Positions 50,701 to 62,600 of a stretch of 64,000 nt of DNA are shown here, piece by piece. The notes beneath the pieces are model-generated. The model was not told the DNA's origin and ran no database searches. It saw only the letters and a program-made list of their open reading frames with translations. The stretch's first letter is position 1, and each line of letters opens with the position of its first letter. The stretch is taken from contig NC_134910.1 of assembly GCF_041734735.1 (NCBI RefSeq), positions 10,166,748 to 10,230,747 on the forward strand, in the 5' to 3' direction. This stretch comes from Babylonia areolata (lineage: Eukaryota > Mollusca > Gastropoda > Neogastropoda > Buccinidae). Position numbers and translations under genes: made by a program.

Positions 50701-53700
50701 AGGGGACGGACAGCGCAGAGGGGTTCGAACTCCAGCCACCAGCTCCTCCAGTAGCTGGACCACCACCTGCTGGGACTGCTTGTTCTCCAGGTCTCGCTGT
50801 CACCATGACAACAACACAACTTACTGTTACCTTGACAACAGCACAACTTTTCAAGGTTGTCACCATGACAACAACACAGCTTTCAAGGCTGTCACCGTGA
50901 CAACAACACAACTTTCATGGTTGTCATCATGACAACACAACTTTCAAGGTTGTCACCATGACAACAACACAACTTTCAAGGTTGTCACCATGACAACAAC
51001 ACAACAGCCAAACAAGTCACATCACACACAGATACTGTCAACATAAACAGCATTCAATAACCTCATGTCACACATGTTGTCAACACAACAACAATAATGG
51101 TTCAGATAACACCCACCTTCTTCTCACAGGTGTATGGTCTATTCACTACACGGTAATTCAGACAGCATCTTTTTTTTCTTTTTTTTTTTCTCAAGGCCTG
51201 ACTAAGCACGTTGGGTTACACTGCTGGTCAGGCATCTCCTTGGAAGATGTGGTGTAGCGTATATGGATTTGTCCGAACGCAGTGATGCCTCCTTGAGCTA
51301 CTGAAACTCAGACAGCATCCACCTTCTTCTTCTCACAGTTGTATGGTCTATTCACTACAGGGTAATTCAGACAACACCCACCTTCTTCTTCTCACAAGGT
51401 CTATTCACTACAGGGTAATTCAGATGGAATCCACCTTCTCACAGGTGTATTGTCTATTCACTACAGGGTATTTCAGATGGAATCCACCTTCTCACAGGTG
51501 TACTGTCTTGTCGATTCACTACAAGGTATTTCAGACAGCACCCACCTTCTCACAGGTGTACTGTCTTGTCTATTCACTACAGGGTAATTCAGATGGAATC
51601 CACCTTCTCACAGGTGTACTGTCTTGTCTATTCACTACAAGGTATTTCAGACAGCACCCACCTTCTCACAGGTTTACTGTCTTGTCTATTCACTACAGGG
51701 AAATTCAGATGGAATCCACCTTCTCACAGGTGTATTGTCTATTCACTACAGGGTATTTCAGACCACACCCACCTCCAGTTCCACTCGCTGCTGCTGAAAC
51801 TTGTCCTCCTCCAGCGCCACACCTCTCAGCGTCAACACCAGGGCGGCGCCACCGCATAGCACGGGGCGTGTCTCCAGCATCCACTGCTCCGTGAACACTC
51901 CGGCACACCCCGACTTGAACACGAAGGGGAAGTGAAGGGTCTCTCCTGGCAGTATCACACCTGTTGAAAAAAACCCAACAAACAAACAAAATCACTACCA
52001 ATGAAAATAATAATAATAATAATAATAATAATGGTACTTATATAGCACTGAATCTTGTGCATAGACAAATCTAAGCGCTTTCGCACCAGTCATTCTCACG
52101 CACGCATAACTCTAAAACTGGAGAAACTAAAGACAAGGAAGAGGCAGGGAAGGGAGGCTATTTTGGGAAGAGGTGGGTTTTAAGGCCAGACTTGAAAGAG
52201 CTGAGTGTGGAGACTTGACGAAGCGAAAGAGGAAGTTCATTCCAATTGCAAGGTCCAGAGACAGAGAAGGAACGGCGGCCAACAGTCGAGAGTTTGAATC
52301 TGGGTATGCATAAGTGGAGTGGATCCGAAGCTGATTGTAGTGAGCGAGATGGAGTGTAGAGGTGAAGGCAGCCACAGAGATAGGAAGGGGCTGATTTGTG
52401 AATACATTTGTAGCATAGAGTGCTGATCTTGTACTTTATTCGGTGTGAGACAGGGAGCCAGTGGAGATGTTGCAAAAGAGGAGTGATGTGCTCAGATCTT
52501 TTCTTTCTGAGGATGAGTCGGGCAGCAGAATTTTGTATGCGCTGAAGGGACTGAATGGATGAAGCAGGCAAACCAGACAATAGAGTTACAGTAGTCAAGG
52601 CGAGAGAGAATGAGAGAAACGACAAGTCTAGATGTTGCGTCAATGGACAGATATTTCCGGATGGAACTGATGCGCCGCAGTTGACAGTAGCAGGATTGAC
52701 ATGTCTGATTGATAAATGTTTGCATGGACAGTGTGTTGTCAAGGACAGCGCCGAGGTTCCTGACTGAACTGGACAGAGGGATGGATGTACTGCCAAGTTT
52801 GATAACAGTGAATGGTGTCTCCAGGTAGTATAAATCTAACAAGACAAGACAAGACAATAGAAATTGCATCAGGCGCAGCAAAACACAACTACACAATATG
52901 ACAACACATGCCTCCTGGCCACCTAGCATTGATGGTTCCCTGTGGACTGCCGGCACAAAGACTGTAACAGACGAACACTGGTGTGGCCGTGTATGGGGGA
53001 TACTCGGAAAGAGCAGCCTTGGAATAATGCCACCGAAACGGAGCAGATTATGGGGCAGGACAAAAAGAAAAAAAAAGAAAAAAGGGCCAACACACACATA
53101 AGAAAACAACATTAAACATTACTCAATTAAACAGGAGCAATGAACATATAAGTCTTCCGTTTTAAAGCATTTCACAGATCAGATTCAAAACGTTCTAATT
53201 AATGAATAACGCATCACATTATAAATGATAGTACTGATTGCAATTTCTATGATGGTTCTGCACTGCATGACACTGTATCATTCTAGAGTTATATTATGAT
53301 AGCTCTGCATTGCAATATTGCATCATCATAGAGTTGTGCTTTAAAGTTGTATAACAATAGCTCTGCTTTGCAATATAAGTCTATAACACTATTACTTTTG
53401 TATGGCAACAGTTTTGCATTACAATATATATGCGCAATACATTATTCTAGTTTTGTTTACAATAGTTCTGCATTGCAATACATATGCACAACACTGCATT
53501 ATTCCAGTTTTGTATTGCCATAGTTCTGAATTGCAATATAAATACACAACACTGCTTTATTCTACAGCACTGGTTAGCAATAGAATTGCACTGCAATATA
53601 TATGCACAACACTGCATTACTCTACAGTGTCGTATGATGATAGCACTGCATTGCAATACGTATGCACAACACACTGCATTACCCAACAATGTTGCATGGT

Positions 53701-56700
53701 GATAACTCTGCTTTCTCTTTGAACCCAAAATCAATTCAGTTCCTGAGAAAAAATCAATCACTGACCCCTCCTGCCCCCCTCAGCCCCCCTCCCCACCCCC
53801 TCAACAGATACAGCCACACTAGTCGTCTCACCGCTGCTGTTGTTGAAGTAAAATCGCTGCATTGGAGGCTGAACAAGATCGAAGGGGTTCTCCTTTGGAA
53901 GTTTCTGGAACAAGGAAAAAACACAATAATAAAGAAAAAACATAATTTTTTCCCATGGAGCGATATCCTGTACAAATGCTACTCTAACATCACTGAGTTA
54001 AAAGCAAACACACACAAACACAAAGTATCTCCATCAGAAAGACACAGCACACAGACAGAAACACACATCCTACCTTCCAGTCGAAAAAGATGGAGGTGGT
54101 TCCATCATTGACAATCTCCAGGTATGACGTGACCCTGGTTTCAGCGAACGTTTCAAAGGTCACCCGCGCCTCTGCCCCCATCTGCCAGGTGTAAATCACA
54201 CACACAGTGTGTGCAGAGTTACTTTCCAAATAATCCTAAGCGATTTAATGATAATAATTTGTATTTGTAGTTGTATTATTTTTTATCACAACAGATTTCT
54301 CTGTGTGAAATTCGGGCTGCTCTCCCCAGGGAGAGCCCGTCGCCACACTACAGCGCCACCGTTTCTTGTTGGGTTTTTTTGGTATTTTTTCCTGCGTGCG
54401 GTTTTATTTGTTTTTCCTATGGAAGTGGATTTTTCTACAAAATTTTGCCAGGAACAACCCTTTCGTTGCCGTGGGTTCTTTTACGTGCGCTAAGTGCATG
54501 CTGCACACGGGACATCGGTTTATCGTCCCATCCGAATGACTAGCGTCCAGACCACCACTCAAGGTCTAGTGGAGGGGGAGAAAATATCAACTCCTGTGAT
54601 TCGAACCAGCGCGCTCAGATTCTCTCGCTTCCTAGGTGGACGCGTTACCTCTAGGCCATCACTACACATTAAATTAAATTAAATTAAATTATGGTGCTTA
54701 GAGCCTCGCCGACCACTAAGGCCATCTCAAGGCTATCGCTGCGTTAATAACTACTACAAGGATAAAAAAACAAACAATTAAAACGAGTCACCACTTCAAA
54801 CTTTCCACTCCAAAGTTTTAAAAAAAACTTCCATAGTTTAAAACCTTCAAATCTGGTTAAAAATGTTCACTTTTTTTAAGAAGTCCATCAGCGCCCACGG
54901 AGGGACATCACGAAACAAGGTCTTCAAAGAAACCGCCGTGTAATGTCTGTGTCTAACGTCATGCAGATCCCAACAGTCAAGGAGCACATGTTTCACGGTG
55001 AGAGGCTCATCACAGGGAATACATCAAGGGGCCTCTTCCCCCTCATCACTCCACATAATCAGAATAATAAGCTCTAAGTGCATTTGACGATACACCCATT
55101 ATAAAATAAGACACAGGAATATGACTGCCTCTCTTCCCTGCCTCTTCCTTGTCTTTTTATTTTATTTTATTTTATTTTCTCTTTCCAGTTTTAGAGTTAT
55201 GCATGCGTTTGAATGACTGGTGCGAAAGCTGCTTTGATTAGTCTCTGGTGAAATTCTGCTCAAGAAATCCATTCTGATAAGTTCACAAAGGTGTGCATGC
55301 ACTCGAGGCCTGAATGTGCATGGTGAGTTACGCTGCAGGTCAAGCATCTGCCCAGCAGATGCGGTGTACTGTATATGGATTTGTCTAAACGCAGTGACGC
55401 CTCCTTGAGAAACTGAAACAGACACTGTTCCTAAAGTACACATGTACTGTTACCCACTGACCTGTCTACTGCATTACACACACACTTACCACTGACCTGT
55501 CTACAACAGTATACATGCACTGCTAAAACAGTACACGCATACACTGTTACTACAGTACACATGCACTGCTACAACAGTACACATGCACTGCTAAGACAGT
55601 CCACACACTCCTCTAGTACACACACACTGTTACTACAGTACACATGCACCGTTACCACAGTACACACGCACTGTTACCCACTGACCTGTCCAGTGTGGCT
55701 GCAACTGGACCCTGTCCAGCGCGCAGTGTGACCGGCAAACTGCAGAGACGGACCGAAGACGGGTGGAGCGTGGACATCCGGGTAGTTGTGGAACGGGTCT
55801 CTGTTGGAGCACATTCAACACAGGTGACCCAACAACACCCACATTTGCAGAGGTGTACCACAGTTGGAATGGACAAGCTTCATCATTTCTGACACACACA
55901 AGGATAATTCTTTCAATCTTCAATGCCGGGAAATTATATCCTGAGCAACAGATTTCCAGGTCACCATGGTAAAAATTTCATGGCTGCTTCATGGAAAACT
56001 TCCCAAAGACTCAAGAAACTCAAGGCATTGAGTGGTATCATGAAGGGTGAATTACATCATGGATGATGATGATGATGACTTCATCAATGATGATGAGAGA
56101 CGACAGTGATGAAGACGACAATTACACCAATAAGGATAACAGTAATATTGATGAGAATGACGAATAAAATATTATGGTTGCTTTTCTTAAAATACCCCGT
56201 ACATACAGCCATCACACACTACATCAATTGCTACAAACTCAGTCTCTCTCTAATACACACATACACCACACACACACACACACAACCACACACAAACCTC
56301 CACCACAATACAAAACAGTACTTCCACCACAACTCACTCTTCAGCTTCTGCTTTGCGTTCTTCTGCCTGCTCAAACGACTCTTGACCGTCAATTGTCAGC
56401 CCATCTTCTGATTCCATGTCCTCCGCCACTTGACTGCGATGTGGATCATTGGTACCGATGATTTGCAGCCCGGCAAAGTCCTGGGTAGAGTGAAGGAAAC
56501 ACTTTCTGAAAACATTTCTTTTCTTTCTTTCCTTCCATCCTTTCTTTATGTCCCTTTTTTGTCTTCAGCTTTTGCCTGTTTGTACATGTATCCATGACCA
56601 GTTAATCTGAATTAAAGAACTATCTGTGTGATTATTTGCACATCTATCTTTGACCAGATGATCTGAATCAGTAACTACCTGAGTGATTATTCAAAAGGTG

Positions 56701-59504
56701 ATGGATTTTGAAGTGTAAATAATGTATGGTTCGCATTTTCTGGAATGCATGCATTTCGACCAAGTTCACTGACATTTGAATCTGGCACTTATGGGCATGA
56801 TAACCACGTGGTCAGAGCACTGGGTATCTATCGCTGTGGGACTGCGAGGTCCTTGTTTCGAATCCCGGAAGCAACGAGGCAGGTTTAAAAGGAAGAATTT
56901 TCCTTGTCTTCCAGGTCAACATTTGGGCAGACCTGCTGATGTCTTAACCCCCTTTCCTGTGTATGTACATGCAGATAAAATACACACGTTAACTTTTCTG
57001 TCTCCAAGGTCAACAAAGTGGAGTGTTGACCAAGAGGTAACGCGTCCGCCTAGGAAGCGAGAGAATCTGAGCACGCTGGTTCCAATCACGTCTCAGCCGC
57101 CGATATTTTCTCCCCCTCCACTAGACCTTGAGTGGTGGTCTGGACACCAGTCATTCGGATGAGACAATAAACCGAGGTCCCGTGTGCAGCATGCACTTAG
57201 CGCACGTAAAAGAACCCAAGGCAACAGTTGTTCCTGGCAAAATTCTGTAGAAAAATGCACTTCGTTAGGAAAAACATATAAAACTGCATGCAGGAAAAAA
57301 TACAAAAAAATGGGTGGCGCTGTAGTGTAGCGACACGCTCTCCCGAGGGAGAGAAGCCTGAATTTCACACAGAGAAATCTGCTGTGATGAAAAGAAATAC
57401 AAATACAAATACAACATTTGTGCAGATCTGCTGATGTCTTAACCCCCTTTCCTGTGTATGCACATGCAGATAAAATACTCACTTTAACAACCCACAAATT
57501 CATCTAAGGGACTGACAGGTTGTGGAAACATGAACACATGCAAGCTCAAAGCAGAATATGGCTGCCTAATCTAGTGAGGTTAAAAATGGCCAGACACTTG
57601 TAAAAGCCTATACAGACGTGTGTTGATCAATGATGCAAAATCAGGTGTGTCACTCACAGGCTTATGCGGACTCAGTTCATCGATGATTGGCTGAAGCTGT
57701 TTGCGACGCTGGTACAGATAGGATGTCCGATGCCAAGGATGATGGGAAGGCGTGCGGTAATCAGGCTCCCACTGGATGCCTGTGTACGTTCACATACGTT
57801 ACAAGATCGTGCAATATCAATACAGCAACAGCAACAAGAAGAACAATAATAATAATAATAACAATGGCAATAATACTACTAATAATGATAATAACAATAA
57901 TGGTGGTGATAATGATGATGATGATATTAACAATAATGATATAGATAATAGTCATTATCATGATTATGTCAATAATAACAATAATGTTAGTAACAATAAT
58001 TACAAGCAAGACATAAACAATGAAAAAATAAAACCCTTTGAAAAACAAACGATTAAAACCAATTGTTTCAAACATATGAAAAAAAAACAAAACAAAAAAC
58101 TATACATTTTCCCAACACACCTTTCTCGTCACGCACACGCTCAGGGATTCCTACATGTTCCACTGGTGGTGGGTAGCCACACTCCGTCTGACTCAAAGTC
58201 ATACTGGAAAACAGAAAGTCAGCAAGAAAGGTTTGTGTGATCATCAATGACTCAAACCAGAACCCTTGCCTTTCTGGGCACATATCTAGCATGGACACTC
58301 AGGTAAAATACAATACTCAAACAATGATAAAACACAACTGAATGCACCTATATCTGGTGAAATACTATACTTGAATAATATTAAAAAAACATTAAAAAAA
58401 AACACCATAACTGAACGTATCTATATCTCACTATATTAACCATTTCGTTGACAGTCACAATGTTATAAATATATTCACAAATCAGCCCCTTCCTATCTCT
58501 GTGGCTGCCTTCACCTCTACACTCCATCTCGCTCACTGCGATCAGCTTCGGATCCACTCTGCTTACGCATACCCAGATTCAAACTCTCGACTGTTGGCCA
58601 CCGTTCTTTCTCTGTCTCTGGACCTTGCAACTGGAATGAACTTCCTCTTTCACTTCGTCAAGTCTCCACACTCAGCTCTTTCAAGTCTGGCCTTAAAACC
58701 CACCTCTTCCCAAAATAGCCTCCCTTCCCTGCCTCTTCCTTGTCTTCAGTTTCTCCAGTTTTAGAGTTATGCATGCGTGTGAATGACTGGTGCGAAAGCG
58801 CTTTGACTTGTCCATGCACAAGATTCAGTGCTATATAAATACCATTATTATTATTACAATGCTCTGCTCTTCGAAAGGGAACATGTACAGCTTCACAAAT
58901 CAAGAGTTTCTTTTCACTTCTCATACTTCCATTTGTAACTCTTGAAAAGAAGACTCGCTTAGTTGATTTGTTTTTTTGGTTTTTTTGTATTCAACATTCA
59001 AAAACAACAACAATGAACCCCATCATGTCTTCAACCTGCTGACAGGTTTTGCAGTCTGTCATTTGCTGACAGAATAAAATTAATCTGATTCTGATACCTG
59101 AAGAACAGTTTAACTGATGTTAACCATTTGAAAAAAAAACCCAACCCAAAACCCAGGAGATTATCATCATTTTAAAAATACACACATTGAAATAAATGCC
59201 GATGGAGATATGAAAAAAAAAGAAAGTTGATTTGCACTGCCATCAGAATGATTCTTGTTGCATGCTTTAGAAAATAATTTATATGGACAGAACAAGTATA
59301 TAGTTACATGTGCATAAATTTTCCGACTGATACACATGAGCAAATGTGTGTATTAGAAATGAAGTAAAACACACACACACACACACACGCACACACACAC
59401 ACACACACACACATCCATTCTCTCACAGATACCTGGGCAAGCACACACACACACACACACACACATACACACACACATCCATTCTCTCACAGATACCTGG
59501 GCAA

Positions 59505-59542
<38 letters not shown>

Positions 59543-59567
59543 CCATTCTCTCACAGATACCTGAGCA

Positions 59568-59614
<47 letters not shown>

Positions 59615-59641
59615 CCATTCTCTCACAGATACCTGGGCAAG

Positions 59642-59690
<49 letters not shown>

Positions 59691-62600
59691 GACAGCAACA
59701 CACACAGACTCACACGCACACACACGGCAGACGGCAACATACACACACACACACAGCAGACAACAACACACACAGACTCACTGGATGCCGGTCAGCTCAT
59801 CCCCAAACTGTTCCTGCTGCTTCCAGAACTCACTGCCCACCCGGTCTGCACGACAACAGGAAAAAAATATCACACACACTGTGGAGTGCAATTCATGTTC
59901 ACTCCATTTCTGCGTGCGAACTTTTTGATGTATGCAGCAGTTCTCAGGACTGTATTCATCCCACCACTTTAGGCAGCCGTATTCAGTTTCGGGGGATAAA
60001 TGACGCCTGGAAGTATTTGTATTTGCATTTCTGTGTGTGGAGTGGTGGCCTGGTGGTAACACGTCCACCTAGGAAGCGAGATAATCTGACTGTGCAGGAT
60101 CGAACCACACACCCAGCACCATTTTCTCCCCCTCCATTAGACCTCACGTGGTGATGATCTGGGCACCAGTCATTCAGATGAGATGAAAAACCAAGGTCCT
60201 GAGTGTAGCATGCATTTAACACACGTAAAATAACCCTTGACAACAGAAGGGCTGTCCCTTGCAAAATTATGTAGAAAAATCCACTCTGATAGGAAAACAA
60301 ATACACTTGCAATGCAGGCATTCACATGATCATAACAGGCAGCAAAATAGTATGGTAAGATTTTTCTCACAAAACTCATCACAGCTGTTTGAAGTGTGAC
60401 ATAAAGGCAAGAACTACATCATTGTATTGTATTGTATTGCATTACTCTTTTTTGTCACAACAGATTTCTCTGTGATTCATTACACATACTCTTTGCTCTA
60501 GTCCTAACACCAGATTGACACGAAGGTCTTCCGGGAACTTCCTGCTACTTCAAAAATGACTGTGTATTCTAGCCTTGCAAAAAGGAATCAGCTCTGACAT
60601 ACTCACATCCTTTTCCGTAGTCCACGAAGGGGATGGTGCGGTCGATGAGATAACGGTCTTCCTGTGTCTTACGGTAACCGTCTGCCTGGTTCATGGCAAG
60701 GTCTTCAGGGGCCTTCTGCAGCAGTTCTGAGGACACACCACAACGATATACTGATAACCTTCAGTTCTGAGGACACACAACAATATACTGATAACCTTCA
60801 GTTCTGAGGACACACCACAACAATATACTGATAACCTTCAGTTCTGAGGACACACCACAACAATATACTGATAACCTTCAGTTCTGAGGACACACCACAA
60901 CAATATACTGATAACCTTCAGTTCTGAGGACAAACCACAACAATATACTGATAACCTTCAGTTCTGAGGACAAACCACAACAGTACACTGATGACCTTCA
61001 GTTCTGAGGATGAACCACAACGATATACTGATAACCTTCAGTTCTGAGGACACACAACAATATACTGATAACCTTCAGTTCTGAGGACACACAACAATAT
61101 ACTGATAACCTTCAGTTCTGAGGACACACCACAACAATATACTGATAACCTTCAGTTCTGAGGACACACAACAATATACTGATGACCTTCAGTTCTGAGG
61201 ACACACAACAATATACTGATAACCTTCAGTTCTGAGGACACACAACAATATACTGATAACCTTCAGTTCTGAGGACACACAACAATATACTGATAACCTT
61301 CAGTTCTGAGGACACACAATATACTGATAACCTTCAGTTCTGAGGACACACCACAACAATATACTGATAACCTTCAGTTCTGAGGACACACAACAATATA
61401 CTGATGACCTTCAGTTCTGAGGATGAACCACAACAATATGCTGATAACCTTCAGTTCTGAGGACACACAACAATATACTGATAACCTTCAGTTCTGAGGA
61501 CACACAACAATATACTGATAACCTTCAGTTCTGAGGACACACCACAACAATATACTGATAACCTTCAGTTCTGAGGACACGCCACAACAATATACTGATA
61601 ACCTTCAGTTCTGAGGACACACAACAATATACTGATGACCTTCAGTTCTGAGGATGAACCACAACAATATACTGATAACCTTCAGTTCTGAGGACACACA
61701 ACAATATACTGATAACCTTCAGTTCTGAGGACACACAACAATATACTGATAACCTTCAGTTCTGAGGACACACCACAACAATATACTGATAACCTTCAGT
61801 TCTGAGGACACGCCACAACAATATACTGATAACCTTCAGTTCTGAGGACACACAACAATATACTGATGACCTTCAGTTCTGAGGATGAACCACAACAATA
61901 TACTGATAACCTTCAGTTCTGAGGACACACAACAATATACTGATAACCTTCAGTTCTGAGGACACACCACAACAATATACTGATAACCTTCAGTTCTGAG
62001 GACACACCACAACAATATACTGATAACCTTCAGTTCTGAGGACACGCCACAACAATATACTGATAACCTTCAGTTCTGAGGACACACAACAATATACTGA
62101 TGACCTTCAGTTCTGAGGATGAACCACAACAATATACTAATAACCTTCAGTTCTGAGGACACACAACAATATACTGATAACCTTCAGTTCTGAGGACACA
62201 CCACAACAATATACTGATAACCTTCAGTTCTGAGGACAATCCACAACAATATACTGATAACCTTCAGCTCTGAGGACAATCCACAACAGTACACTGATAA
62301 CCTTCAGTTCTGAGGACAAACCACAACAATATACTGATAATCTTCAGCTCTGAGGACAAACCACAACAATATACTGATAACCTTCAGCTCTGAGGACAAA
62401 CCACAACAGTACACTGATAACCTTCAGTTCTGAGGACAATCCACAACAATATACTGATAACCATCAACCATACATTAACGGTTATCAATTAATGATCAAT
62501 GTGACAATTACACTCTTACTGTCTTGCACTAGTGGTTAACATAATTTTTTTGCTGGGTATTGTGGTACTTTCTCCAGCAGACTTGATGGCAAACAACAAT

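Noticed and set aside
52898-53101. Open frame [20 protein letters not shown]
   Set aside because: It is short, lies in an intron antisense to the gene next to a LINE end, and has no splice or family support.
57776-58240. Asn-rich open frame
   Set aside because: It is a translation of an (AAT)n/(AAC)n microsatellite overlapping a real MYCBPAP exon on the other strand.
60722-62465. CRISPR-like appearance of regular repeats
   Set aside because: Units are head-to-tail without unique spacers, and the sequence is a eukaryotic intron next to an exon.
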